DNA of 64,000 bases, from positions 868,001 through 932,000 of the forward strand of contig JAKTNV010000024.1 of the NCBI GenBank assembly GCA_022747635.1, given 5' to 3'. Below, in pieces: positions 48,741 to 60,911 of the stretch (positions within the stretch are counted from its first letter, which is position 1; every line of letters starts with the position of its first letter). Position numbers and translations under genes: made by a program. The notes under the pieces are model-generated. The model was not told where the DNA came from and made no database searches. It worked only from the letters and a program-made list of their open reading frames with translations. Source of the DNA: Hetaerina americana. Lineage: Eukaryota > Arthropoda > Insecta > Odonata > Calopterygidae.

Positions 48741-50318
48741 AATAGGACAAATACGAGTGTTTCATGCGATTTATATCATTTTATGTTGCCATGCACATTT
48801 TCAGAACAATGGGATTTCTTGTCCCGATGAGACCTGGACGCTGACACGGGTAAGTCGGGAAATTTTGTTATTCTATTCAAAACTTTAATATGAGCTAATT
48901 TCATAAGCTTCTCGCGACATACCCTCTCGCTTCGGATATTCAGACATATTCCCTCTACGCCCCATTCCCTCTAGAAACTCAACTTTGCAATATTTTTGGT
49001 CGCCAATTATAATGAATAACTCGCAGTAGCGCGGCAACGATAAAAACTGTAATCTTCGAACGAATATAAGGAACATCGTTTACGGGTGAGAGAGGAGCTA
49101 ATCTGATAATCGTCCTGTGGCGCGCATATGAGTCACTCTTACGGTGTAGGAGGGGGCATACGCATCTTTTCCCGATAGCCTCCCAGAGAAGGTGATGCAG
49201 AGAGTTGTGATACCCATAAACTCACATAACTTGGGCTTAGCAAGGGGTGTGCGGAATCAGAGGTCAAACGCTGTAGCAAGCTTATCTTGTAGTCAAATGA
49301 GGGTGGTCCGCGACTAAAGTAGACAGAAATGCCTTGATTGTTGTTGATTCTTGGAGGGCTATTCTGATCGATCTGGGGGCTCTGCTTCGGAATTTCATTG
49401 TAATTCTATGCATCAGGACAAAGTGAGCAGGAGATATGTTTTAGTGTCCAGCAAGCCAACGCTAGGGAGTGTGGCAGGGGGTGAATACACATCATACTAA
49501 TTTTGACCCGAATATGGCCCTATCGCGGTCAGAAAATGTTATCTTGATCCCTAATTGTTCGTGGAAGAAATGACACCTTAAATCTATCTGTTCTACATTT
49601 ATTCTCTCTAATTTTACTAACATGATTTCTCCTACTGTAGTATTAAGTGGGTAAAAATACATTTTCAACGCATAATGGAACCTAGCTGCTGACGTTGCTT
49701 TCCAAAATAGCTCTTCTGAAGCTTCAATCGCGGGACAAATAACTTTTGATAGCATTTAATGGGAAAACTGAATTAAATCTCGAACACATTGCCCTACCAC
49801 AGGAAGGGAAACAAAGCTATCACCCGTGAGCACTTCGTTGGAAGTGCTTGACTATAATGAAATGTTACACCAAGGTCACGGTCCCGTTCCATGCCTTGAG
49901 AAGACCTAGGCTGGAGGAGAAGACAACGTCATCTGGAGTGTGTCGTTAGAACCACAAGGAATTCATGTCTCTTCCATTCCAAGTTGGACGATAGCACCGC
50001 AACGATACAGGCGACGCCGCTCACTTCAGAACTATTAACGAACAGAACAGATATTAACTATTTAATACGGTGAAATTCTGTGAAGATTCAACAACTCCTT
50101 CTAGATAAACTGGAATATTAGGCTTGTGTACAAGAATAAGAAAGTTTGTCAGTGTTTTTCGCTGACATCTTGAGGACATCGGTATCAGCTGTTGTGACTT
50201 CACTTGATACGCAAGAGGTTGCTGGGGGAGGAGACGAGAGCTGCTTTAAGTGGAACCGAATTTAAGGATAAGGTTGTGATTCGAACATTTTTCCGGCTAC
50301 AGGGAACCACGTGGTAAA
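48741..50318. other. Upstream region of the NAT gene
   Basis: No core promoter, CpG island or upstream exon could be identified. 49,900-50,318 has higher GC than its surroundings and probably holds the 5' untranslated region or promoter, by position only. Confidence 0.4.
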
Positions 50319-50447
50319 ATGTCGATCAGTCACGAGGAAGCAGTTGAATTTGTCAGAGACAAACTTGGCATCGACGATGTCCACAACCTCGATCTCATCC
50401 TGCTAAACAAGATAGTGAGGGCCCTTTTGAGTGAAGTACCGTTCCAG
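50319..50447 (+). CDS. NAT-family gene, coding exon 1
   Basis: The exon encodes residues 1-43, from MSISHEEAVEFV to SEVPFQ, and ends CCAG/GTAATA, phase 0. It corresponds to the helical N-terminus of NAT enzymes, which ends in the conserved IPF(E/Q)N motif; the N is supplied by exon 2. The ATG at 50,319 is chosen because it gives a normal-length N-terminus. A non-coding 5' exon further upstream cannot be excluded. Confidence 0.85.
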
Positions 50448-51647
50448 GTAATAATTTTGTCTTAGAACTATTCCAGTACTGAGTTTTCCTATGCTGTAAG
50501 AAGGCAAGAGGAATATTGATAAGAGGGTATCAATTCAAAGATTAACACGAAGACAGTCGAGTTTTTAGGCTCTCTAAACTCTTATCATCCGTCAAAGATT
50601 TTCCTTGAAATTCTTCAACCCAAGTCCAATGTTCTTTATGAAAAAATTATTATCAGTAATTTGAGTTCAAATCAGAGTAAAGTGATAAAGAGATAACTGT
50701 TCACATGGGTAAAATATGTTAGATATAAAATTCTTCAGAGACGATTAATTTCGGTGTTAGATTCTTACTTGCTACTGAGATGATGAATTTAAATGGAACT
50801 GGCAGTGTAATTTCTTAATATTTAAAGAAAATAATTATATTTGTGTGTGTATGTGAATGCATTTAAATACATGGAAAAATAATTCTGTAGAAGTATGATG
50901 TGATTACATATTTATAAATCTCTGGAGAGGAATTCTTTATTACACAATCGCAGTTGTTTCAACATCTTAACACATTGAAAGTAATGATTAACATAAATTT
51001 CACGACATACTTTTTGTTATATGATGCTCATTGCTTTAGAAGCAACGAAATATGATTATGATGGAATAACTAAGACGAAATCGTTCTCGTAGTAACATTC
51101 ACGCGCACGTTTCGTCCTTTTCATTAAAATTAGGTCAAGTGCGTCCAATAAGGAAGTTGGTTGAGCAAGAGGCGATCGCACTTCACAATATTTAATCATT
51201 CACATCCAGCAAAATTGAATTCGAATGAAACTTCAACGCCATTATCATATTTCCCTTAACATTTTAGGAATGAAATAAGCCATTCTAGAAGCATTTCCCA
51301 ATTCTCTTTAACAAAATGCCTTTTTTTAAATCTACGAGGCTGGCAACTACTCCCTGATTGTATTCATTGTTCCTATCTATTAAAAGTCTCATTATTGCAA
51401 GGGCATCACGCGTGCCTCGCCCCTTTGTGAACCCAAACTGCCCCGTGAATAGTCATTTGCATTGCTCTCAATCCTATTGTTTATCATCCTGAGAAACACT
51501 TTGGCTGCGTATTAGCATTCTTCCATTGCCTTCTCACATTTATCTTTCTAATCGCTTCATCCGTAATCCATTCCTTGTCCTTTTCCTATTATTATTTCCT
51601 AGAGTTTCTTTTGCGTCTTTCTAATAAAAAAATAAATAAATAAATAA

Positions 51648-51711
<64 letters not shown>

Positions 51712-54700
51712 GCACACATACATTATTATAATAGGTAATCTACCGGTTAAGGTAGGTTTTTGGTTGGACACTACTACGAAATGAAAATCTAGTCTCTCCT
51801 AACAAAACAACCCCATATTCTACTTTAAAACAAAGTCCCTCTTTATCTCCGTACGTGATTTGTACGCGCCTCTCGTAAATTAGGTCAATTTGCGTCCTTA
51901 ATCTGTAAGTCTTGTCTCGGCTCCACGTCCATTTCTTCCTCTTCTCATTAATCGGCGTCGAAATATTCAAAGGTATCACTGAAAGGAGGTAGGGGGGGGA
52001 ATGAGGGGCATCGGCCAATTTTACACGACCCAACTTTCTTCATAGGAAAAAAATTATAAAAATATTTCTTTTCATATATGAAAATCTTTCCCGCCTAATA
52101 GGATTTCTAAGTCCGCTGCATTGTTCAGTTATGTAATAGCGCTGAATAAATTGAGAACTGGTACAACGGTTGCCATAGGTATATTACAAGAAGGCCTTCG
52201 ACTCATGTATTTTGTGAAAATAACTGACGTATTTTACTGATAGCATTCTTACTTTTGCCAAACAGGAATTACATGATTTTGGTTTCCTAAAAGCCCTAAT
52301 TTCGGTTTGGCATTTACAACGGGCGTGGCACAGAGGATTTTAATATTTAATTAGATTTTTAGGCGTCTCGACATCTAAGGTAATTTACATACCTCGAAGT
52401 TGAGGGCGAAGTGGTGTAGCGATAAGACGTCCGACCTCGGTATTGCAGGGCGGTATCAAATACCAATCGACAAGAAGTTAATTACTTTTATTAATTGTCA
52501 AAAGAATGCACTTAGGACCATCGTGACAACATAATTGACCAAATTAAGAGGAGAGAGTGGAAATATTTTTCATAACTTAATGACCGTGGACCTTTCTCAC
52601 TTCGTTTTAAGCTACAAATTTTCAATTATGTTTTGATCAGGAAAAACAGAAGCACCACGACCGCAGATCCGTTTTAGCTGCATAGCTTAAACATTGGTCG
52701 CGAGAAGTAGGTTTTGGATGGACATAAATAGGAATCGGTACGGTGACAATCCATTCGCCCCTGCCAGCAAAACAGAACCTAACATCCAACACTACAATAG
52801 GCCCCTCTTTGATTCCGCATCCCTTCTTCTTGCCTACATTCCGTCCAAAATTCCTAGCCTTTATCCTTCGCCCGAATATCTCCCATGCCAATCGAAATTC
52901 TCCAGATCCATCTTTCCTACCTCCGCTGGTTTCTTTCAACCATTCCGTCTCCTCCCCTACCATGTCTAGCACTTCCTCGTTTTTTCTTCTTTCTTACCAC
53001 TTCACTTTTTCCATCATTCTCCTTACTCGCGTTTTAAAGCCTCCGATCTATGCCTTTCAACCAGCTTCGATGACCATGTTTCCTCGCCGTACATGACTAC
53101 GCTTCCTTATCAAAGGTTTGACGAACCTTTTCTCAAACATCCTTCCTCAACGCCCTTGTTATCTATTCCGCCCTCCTTGTGAATGCTTCTTTGCTTGACT
53201 TAATTCTTTATCTTATGTCACTACTACTTGGACCATTTCCGAGATACGTTAACTGTTCCGCCTGCTCTAGATTATGAACTCCTATTTTAATATTTTACTT
53301 AGTCTCTCATTTCTCTAAATTCGTAAAGTTTGTTTTGTTAACATTTATTCTCATCCCATGTCTATACCACTGACTTAACAATTCACTCAGTAATGCTTGC
53401 AACCCTTTGGCTGACTGAAAAACGAAAGTTTGATCATCCACATACTTAACTGATTTTCTGGATTCCCCACCAACTTTCATTCCCATCTTCAGTTCGTCCA
53501 GTGCCTAAACTATTTCCTCCACATACGTATATGTTTCACAGGTGATAAGGGACACCCCTGTCTAGCCGCTCTTCCTAACACTGCACATCCCGTCACTCGC
53601 ATCTGGGCAATCTGAGACGTGCACTGGATTAGGATTAGTCTCCCATATCTACAATCTACTCCTATTTACTGCGAAACATTAATTAATTCTACCCTGATCT
53701 GAAGTAGTCTTTTGGCCAAATTTCTCCCTCATATATGCTACGAATTATTCCACAAAAACTCTTCCTCCCACGTTTTCCTAAATCTTTAAGTAGTTACACG
53801 GGAATGCAGTTTACCTCCATGGGCTTATTTTATTTCAATTCCCTTTCTATCTCGCCATTGAGTTAGCCTGGACTTAAGCTATCCAACAACATTTTAATTC
53901 TCGCGTTAGGATTCAGTCGATGGTAGGAGAGCCGTGCATACTATTGAGTGCGGGAACTATTTTACGAATAGTTAAAAATAATGTTTAAAAATTGTGTTGG
54001 CAAGGATTTCATCTACGCGCCGAATACTTATTGTTGTAAAAGCTACCGAAATCCATCAGATGAAGGCTAGCTTTTCCAGTTCATAGTAAATTAGATTCCC
54101 ATAAAAGTTCAAACACTGTGTTGAAGGAGAATAAATTCATGTCAACGCCGTGTTTCTCTCCACCTCTTCCCTACTTCAGCCAAAATTCCCTAATGGCAGA
54201 AATGAGTTGATCTGCTGGTCGCCTCCCCTTAATATCTACTACTACTACTAATCTCCGTTCTGTAAATCAGAAGTAGATTAAGGACGATCTTAAAATACGC
54301 AGGGCCAAATAAAATCATGGAAAAACATTAGAGCAGCGTCTCGGATTGAGCTGATCTTAGCTGACTCGAAAAATAACTTCATGTCTTTAAATAAATTAAT
54401 AAACCAAAAAAATCATGACGTGTTTCTCAAAGTACACCTTTTTTAATGCCGTAAATATCAATTTCATTCCGGCACAATTGTTCATAAACATTTTAAAGGA
54501 TTTAAGTCTCTCCTGTTTATTATAAAAAAAATCACGTCTGAATTTGCCTATAACGTATTTTATTTTGACGAGATCGATTAAAAGTTGTGGCTAGGATTCC
54601 ACATGCGTTTCATGAACCTCATAAAATGCGGTAACTCATCGAACATGCCGAAGGTGATGTCATTATTCCCCAGTTATTTTATATCTCGCAATATATTTTA

Positions 54701-57700
54701 GCAATCGACTACTAGGGGCTCAAGAGCTTTAGAGAGTACCTATTAAAGAACAGACCGTGAACTACGCTCTGCATTTCTTTGGCATCAGTACTTAAAGCCC
54801 CAGGATGAGATAATGGAGGATTGAGTCAGAGACTACTGCTGATGAACACATCATAAGCATCACGGAAATTCAAGACTAGGTCAAATAGGATGTCAACTCT
54901 TCACATTGAATCAACGAAATATTCTCAACTCCCTCGGTGGAATTTTGGACTAATGTTATGATGTGTGCTATTCTCCTAGGTTCCCCCAGCAGAGACAGAC
55001 CAAGATCCATTAAGATGGTTAGCGTTTCCACGGGCGAATGTGGTCTGAGATCGCCTCTTCCATGTTAATTTCCTAGCCTCAAACATCCTCATTTGATCCA
55101 CCGTCTTTTATTGAGTGCCTCTTTCAACAGTCCGCCTTGGAGACGTTTTCTGCCGAACGATGAGTCATTTTTCACGGAGGGTATGAGAGTGGACGTTGAA
55201 ACGGTCGCTAAGTTCCTCTCTCCTCCGGCGTCGAGAAATTCCTCGGTCAAAATTCCTAGGGGAAACATTTTTGAATGGCTTCAATGGAACAATAAAGAGA
55301 CTATTGAAAAGGAACATGGAGTAATGTTTTAAAATTAATTACCAACAGTTGTGCTTGGTGATGCCGCAGGAGGCGTTGGTAATCGCCTTCCCCGTCCATT
55401 CTTCGACAGAATGAGTAAATGTTCCCACTCGATCGTTTTATTCCCATTTTTCCATATATCTTCGCAATATCTGCGAACAGAGTTGCGGGCCGTGTTTTTG
55501 GTTTTCTGGTCAGGTAAAGATAAATCAAGAGACCGAGTGGTTTTGTTCGAACCGACCTACTGTACAACCTGTATATATTTCTCTTTGATTAGTTGGTAAG
55601 GCTCATGCATTGTTAATCTGAAAGGCATAGCTCAAATAACATCACACTGATCACTAAAAGAAGCGGGGTTCCTAGTCCCGTAAAATGCATTCTTCGGATT
55701 GCACCTCTTCCCCACCCGCTCCTCAAACCTGCACTTTCCTGCCGCGCGAACATACTCCCGATGAATAACGATGGCGCATGTATTTGAAATTCTTATTACC
55801 CGCAGCATTGCTGCAGTAAATGTTCTCCTGTAAAAAGAACACTCCTCAAAGAAACTGATTGCGCGAAAAATCAATCCGATATCGTCAAACTTTTTTTTTA
55901 TACCTAGCAAAACGAAGTCAAATTTTATTTAGTGGACTTCCGTTCATTTTCATCCTCCGTTGGGTTTTCTATAATCCAATCTTGTCATGTTTACACACCT
56001 CTTGCAACCCTGTATTCCGACCTCCCACTTCAGAAGTGTTGCCAGTACACCACACCACCTATTGTAGCACATGACTATAGAAGAAAGATAATTTCGTAAA
56101 GGGAAGATGACATTTAAATTTGCGATTATAGTTATATTGATATATCATAAGTTCCTGATTCATTCGAATGATACCGAGAATATTAAAATAATGCATTAGG
56201 AATTTATGGTCTTATCTTCTAAATGAATATTTAAATTACATCCTAAAAGCGATTTTCATTAACGTACTCCGGACTCAGGATTGAATTCGAATTAAATGCT
56301 AATCCTACACATTCAACAAGTCATAATGAGTGGTATAATTTTGTCGTATCGCAATAACGAGTACGGTGTACGTTATAGAAAGGAGATGAAAGAATTTCAC
56401 AAATGCGAAGAAACCAATTTAGTGCGAATTAGTGATGTATCGCCATTTCAAAAGACAAAAAATAAATCTCTGTCAACACTGACATAATCTTATTATTATC
56501 TATAATCTTCGACTAACCCAGATGCCAGTCTTTCTTCATGGAACATTCAGGGAAACAGGAATACGATGTTGTCACAATCAACCATTCAGATCTATATTAC
56601 TCTGCAAAGAATCTAAAGGTGAATGAATTGCACTATCGTATCATGTAATCTCTAATAAATATATTCGGTAAGTTTTCAATTGCCCTGCTGGGATGGTATA
56701 ATATTCCTTAATTATGGAAAAACTGCAAAAAATCCTGAAAAAAACTAGGAACATCTATCTTCTTTAAGAGTAAAGCCCCTGAATCTAGTACTCCTATTGC
56801 ACTATCAATTGGTGCTATCATCATTACCGTATTCGAATATCAAATCTTCAAACTTGATGGTTTGTCATCCATTATCCAATATATATACATTTTAAAACAC
56901 ATGTAATTGATGGAATTTGACCATCCACAATGTCACCATCTAAATATGCCACATTCCTTTTAGCATATTCTTTCCTTTTCCTCTTTGAATTAAATTACCT
57001 GTGGTTTGTCCATAACTTTTTTGTTTTAACCATTTTAAATTGCTTTGCTCAATTTTTTACATGTAACTGAAGAATATATTCCTGTACAATACTCCTCCGG
57101 AGAGGCGCTTTCCAACTATTGAAGAAGTCATACGTTTTGGCCTCACCCTTCATGGAGGAGTCTGCATCCATAACAACTGGTTTGCTGCCCTTCTGCTGAA
57201 AGCATTGGGCTTTGATGTCTTTACAATCGCTGGCATGTATGCATCAGTATGGAATACAGCGGATGACCATGCCATGTCTGTTGTGAGAGGCCTGCAAGAT
57301 CCAGAAGACCCAGACTGCACAGACACACTGTTCCTGGTGGACGTGGGCAATGGCTACCCCACCCCGGGAGCTGTGCCCTTGCATAGAATTCCTTACAATT
57401 TTCCACTCACTGCAGGCCTAGAAATAAGATACGACAAAATTGGGGACCGATTCTATCGTATGCATCGTGCTGGAGATCCAGTCAAGGACCCTAGTGTGAG
57501 TTTTTCCTTGACACTGTATATACTGCCAATGTATACAATTATGATAGTTATGGGCCAGGGAAGAAATTCCATAATTCTGCCATTTCCTCATTCAACAAAA
57601 CCTGGTTAGTAAAAATTTGCACATGGAAGGAAATAAGGAATAGTGCAAGGCAGTAACACTACTCTAGATTCAATCAAATTAATCCATCCCATATCATAAG

Positions 57701-60065
57701 TAGTTTTGCTAAACTTACACATGTAGGGTTAAATTAAGGTTGCTGTTGAAATATTTTGTCATTTATTGAAGAACCATACCCAACCCTTCATTTTATCTGA
57801 AAATATTTTGGTATGGACATTCCTTCTGTTGCGATACTATGGTCATAGTCAGGTTACTAGAAAGTTACTATACTTGACCAACTGGTTTCTTAATTAAATT
57901 TATTGATTGAATCTTTATAAATTATGGAACAATGTACGAATCCAATTTTAGAGATGAAGAGGTCTTGTTTATGGGAAATGGGTAAATACTATGAATTAGT
58001 TGAAATTCAATATTAGTGTTTTTATGAATGAAGGTTTTAAAGTAGATAATACAATTTTGAAATATTTTTTTGATATGTTTTCATGATATCAAGTATATAA
58101 ATCAATGGCATACTCATCAAGGACCATGACTTAATGTAATTAGTTTAAAGTCCACTACCTCAAGCCTCCATGAAATCATATGTAATGGCTATTTTCCAAA
58201 TTGTTCTCCTCAGTGCCAGGGAGAGATGAAAAATACAGTATCAGAATCTGTCTCTGAGAGATTATTTCCAATTTACATTACACAATGGCCCCTTCAATAC
58301 CAATCAAGTTTAAACTCCCTTCTTTGAATAATTATATGGCAGTGATTTATGTTTTAGTAATACAATCAGGGAATGCCCATTTTGGGATAATCTCCATAAT
58401 ATTTTATTTTAATTTTTCCTACATGTTTATGAGTTCAATCATTTCAAAGTGGATTATAAATAACTCACAAGCAATAGCTTATTCTAATTTCCTCATTATT
58501 TCCATATACCATGGTTGTGTTGCCTCAAATTCTCCACAAGTACCAAATAAGAATTAATTAAAAACTAAACTATTGTTTAGTGTACATCATATGGACAATA
58601 TTGAACGAATCATAATATATGTACTGAATTACCAATATGTAGTCGATCTCTTTACAACTTTGAGTCATTTCATTATGTAAATGAGGAGGCTGAAAATTTA
58701 TTTGGGAAAGGGATTGGAATGAGATGATGGGTGTATGGAGTTGATAAAGTTAATTCTTTCACACTGTATGGAGATAAGGTTTCAAAGAAGTGAGAGGGTA
58801 AGGATGTGTGTGGCAAGGATTATTATGTAGTTTGTGAAAGGTACACTACTTCCTTAAAAGTGAAAGAGAAAGAGAGTTATGGTTTTACATAACTTAACAT
58901 AGATTACAAATGTTCACATTAACTAATCCTGATGACCTTGGATAATTATAAATACCCTAGAACATCTATTTTTAATACTTTTCCAGCCAAAGTGACAACT
59001 GGGAATATTGTTCTTGTTAACATCACCACAAACAAAATAGAACATTAGCATTTAGTTAAATTTCATCAAGGGTCGTTTTGACTTCAAGTTATCTTATGAG
59101 TTCTTGTACATTCTGACTGGTTGGATTATGAACATTACCCTGCAAGGCACTTTAGCAACTTTTATTGAGAGTAGGCTAATGCCTACACTAGGTTTCAGTC
59201 CACCCTTCCTCTATTGCCTGGATATTCCCTGGACATCCTACCTTTACCAAGTTACCCAACTATTCCTAATGGGGCAAATGACCTTAGCTGTTCATTGTCT
59301 CCCCTAAAAACTAGAACTAAATAACAAGCAAAATATTTGTACTCATTTTCCATGTGGCTGATTGGTATTGTTGATGAAAACCTCAATTTATATTTGTGCA
59401 TCCTCGCTACTGCGACATTTATCAATTTAACACTCAAGTATCATTTTTTTATCCATTACAGAGTCAACAGCTGGGAGATGGCTGGGTAGGAAAATTTAGT
59501 TTCATCCTACAGCCAAAAGACCCTAATTCAGTAAAAAGCACATTAATAAATACCTTCAGGATAGATCCTCCATCCTTTTTCATGAACTTCATGAGGATCT
59601 TCAGGTGGCCGAAGGACAAAGAGTTTGTTGTAGCTTTTCGTGGTCAGCAGTTGTTGTTTTTTGGGTCTGAAAATAGTAGTGACGAAGGAAAAGAAAAGTA
59701 AGTTGTGGCATATTTTTTCACTAAAAAAATTCAAAATTAATTGCCACTCGTTACTTTCATAGTAAATAATACATTCTAAGTTGCATTTATCAGCATATCC
59801 TGGTACACATTTTCAAGTTGTTGCTGTGATCTAGATCTTTCCCCTGAATAGAAACTATGCTGCATTATAACTTTTAATTTTCTAGTAAATAATCTTCTTC
59901 CTAATCCATTGCAGACAGAGCCAGTCAACCTTAATTGAATTTGAGAAATTAGAAGAAAATATTCTTAAATATTTTCCAACTCTAGATCCAGTAGAACTTC
60001 ATGAAGCAATGCCAGCCATAATTAGAAATATGAAGCAGGAACCTGAAAAAGCCTTATCACTATAA
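50319..60065 (+). CDS. Arylamine N-acetyltransferase (NAT) family protein, four-exon gene
   Basis: Four exons (50,319-50,447; 57,073-57,495; 59,462-59,697; 59,915-60,065) join in frame into 312 residues, close to the roughly 290 usual for the family. NAT enzymes are cytosolic and move acetyl from acetyl-CoA to aromatic amines or hydrazines through a Cys-His-Asp triad. Seen here: HGGVC with C74, DDHAMSVVRG with H109, LVDVGNG with D133, and the PFQ/NIF join at residues 41-46 matching the family's N-terminal PF(E/Q)N motif. The C-terminal part (FSFILQPKDP, then IEFEKLEENI) fits the family's third domain. All introns are GT..AG. Odd point: the family motif is normally RGG(W/Y)C, and here Arg is His and the aromatic residue is Val, so substrate or activity may differ. 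Candidate AATAAA poly(A) signals lie at 60,130, 60,561 and 60,786. No promoter was recognised. Family assignment is firm; substrate is unknown. Confidence 0.9.
51190..51620 (-). mobile_element. LINE RT fragment in NAT intron 1
   Basis: Minus-strand translation gives FTKGRGTRDALAIMRLLID, then VVASLVDLKKAF, the RT segment normally reading GFRKGRGTRDAI..LR.L and VDLEKAFD. It lies antisense inside the first NAT intron. The boundaries are approximate. Confidence 0.8.
51630..51708. repeat. (AAAT)n then (TA)n microsatellite in NAT intron 1
   Basis: Six AAAT/ATAA units change into about 27 TA units and then TACATGCACACATACA, abutting the LINE 3' end at 51,722. Confidence 0.95.
51722..52070 (-). mobile_element. 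LINE 3' end in NAT intron 1
   Basis: The 3' end on the minus strand (CCAAAAACCTACCTTAACCG, then a TATTATAATAATG tail) matches the 3' end of the copy at 11.1 kb. The region before it (KEGLCFKVEYGVVLLGETRF) parallels the copy at 52.7 kb (KEGPIVVLDVRFCFAG). A (TA)n tract abuts the tail. Confidence 0.75.
52405..52470 (+). mobile_element. Possible tRNA-like SINE head in NAT intron 1
   Basis: AAGTGGTGTAGCGATAAGAC resembles box A and a D-arm, with GGTATCAAATACC where box B would be. The surrounding sequence shows no SINE body that matches the other copies. Confidence 0.35.
52690..53900 (-). mobile_element. LINE copy (RT to C-terminus) in NAT intron 1
   Basis: Minus-strand translation gives ALDELKMGMKVGGESRKSVK, YVDDQTFVFQSAKGLQALLS and WYRHGMRINVNKTNF in one open stretch (53,510-53,290): RT motif C (YVDD) and motif D. 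Then VMYGEETWSSK and MLDMVGEETEWLKE follow in broken frames. A 3' end with CATCCAAAACCTACTTCTCG lies near 52,710. It sits antisense to the NAT gene. Confidence 0.85.
53901..57072. other. Remainder of NAT intron 1
   Basis: Apart from the SINE at 54.1 kb nothing is recognised. Small frames (for example 55,093-55,332) have no similarity. The intron ends in a pyrimidine-poor acceptor, ATGTAACTGAAG. Confidence 0.45.
54127..54250 (+). mobile_element. SINE copy (3' end) in NAT intron 1
   Basis: CAACGCCGTGTTTCTCTCCA, CCCTAATGGCAGAAATGA and GGTCGCCTCCCCTTAA, ending TCTACTACTACTACTA, match the last 120 bp of the SINE at 62.6 kb including its ACT-repeat tail. The 5' part is truncated. Confidence 0.75.
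57073..57495 (+). CDS. NAT-family gene, coding exon 2 (catalytic triad)
   Basis: The exon encodes residues 44-184 between a CTGAAG acceptor and a GTGAGT donor, phase 0 at both ends. It carries all three triad residues: C74 (TGT in HGGVC), H109 and D133. The open frame runs on to 57,609 into intron 2, but the consensus donor at 57,496 and the clean join to exon 3 argue that the exon stops at 57,495. Confidence 0.92.
57496..59461. other. NAT intron 2
   Basis: AT-rich and without coding similarity except for the SINE copy at 59.1-59.3 kb. It begins GTGAGT and ends ATTACAG. Confidence 0.6.
59140..59315 (+). mobile_element. SINE copy (3' body) in NAT intron 2
   Basis: GAGTAGGCTAATG, AGGTTTCAGTCCACCCTTCC and GGGGCAAATGACCTTAGCTG followed by CTCCCCTAAAAACT match the body of the SINE at 62.4-62.7 kb in the same order. 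The tRNA-like head is missing or unrecognisable. It lies in sense with the NAT gene. Confidence 0.8.
59462..59697 (+). CDS. NAT-family gene, coding exon 3
   Basis: The exon begins after ATTACAG and ends before GTAAGT. It encodes SQQLGDGWVGKFSF and onward, about residues 185-262 plus two bases of codon 263. The FSFILQPKDP stretch matches the beta strand that in NATs precedes the segment contacting CoA. The PPSFFMNF and VVAFRGQQLLFF stretches fit the family's C-terminal domain. Confidence 0.88.
59915..60065 (+). CDS. NAT-family gene, last coding exon
   Basis: The exon begins after CCATTGCAG, completes a split Lys codon and runs to the TAA at 60,063-60,065. IEFEKLEENILKYFPTL resembles the C-terminal helix of NAT enzymes (VEFKTLTEEEVEEVLR in human NATs). 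The short 217-bp intron before it also has normal splice ends. Confidence 0.86.
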
Positions 60066-60911
60066 CAATGGTGAGAATTATTGACTAACACATCTTATCC
60101 ATCTTAAATTCCAGTGATGTGAGGAGTAAAATAAAATCAATAATTTGACTCACTTTATAAAATGGACATAATAATCTCTGAGATTGTTCATTATCAGTAA
60201 TCCATTAAATAATACTTGGGAGAAATCAGCAACTTCAAATAATAAATTCACTGGTGTTTAGTTCATACACTTGTTGCTCATGGGGTTAGTTATTTAAAAT
60301 CTTACATCTCACTTATGCCTGGGTACCTCCATATTCCAGGACATTCCAGTTTAAAGAAGCTTGATTTGTTCCAGAAAATATATTTAATGGAATTATCCTA
60401 AAATTAGGCAAATGTACATTGTGAATATGAAAATATTTCAGTGATAAAATACATTAGCAAATTTCATGTACATTTTTTTCTAAAGCATTAAGTTCTCTAA
60501 TTAATTTCTTTTTGTTTCATTTTTGATTTTCATTTTACATTCAAAATATTTCCTTTTCAAAATAAAATATTTAACCACATTACTAAGTAAAAGTTCTATG
60601 AATTGCAGTCTTCAATTTTAATTTTTTGGTGGAATTAAAATAATTATTTCTTGATGAATTACCAAATTATGTACATTAGTAGCAATGTATTTGTCTTTTT
60701 TGTTGAATTTTTATACCTCTCTTATTCATATCATCGCAATGGTGTACCAGTAAAATGATCAAATTTTGTGAAAAACAAAATTACAAATAAAGTATAACAC
60801 ATTTTTTATCAGTTGAGTAAATTAATTTCACAGATACATTAAATATGGAAGAATGAAGCCTTCTGATAGCCTTTTCATTTAAAGACAAGAGATTGATGCA
60901 TTTTCATTATT
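60066..60911. other. 3' flank of the NAT gene
   Basis: Very AT-rich. AATAAA hexamers at 60,130, 60,561 and 60,786 are candidate poly(A) signals; I cannot tell which is used. Confidence 0.45.

Noticed and set aside
57205..57609. Separate single-exon gene inside the NAT locus
   Set aside because: It begins at an internal Leu codon of NAT exon 2 and its last 38 codons are intron 2 sequence beyond a consensus donor.
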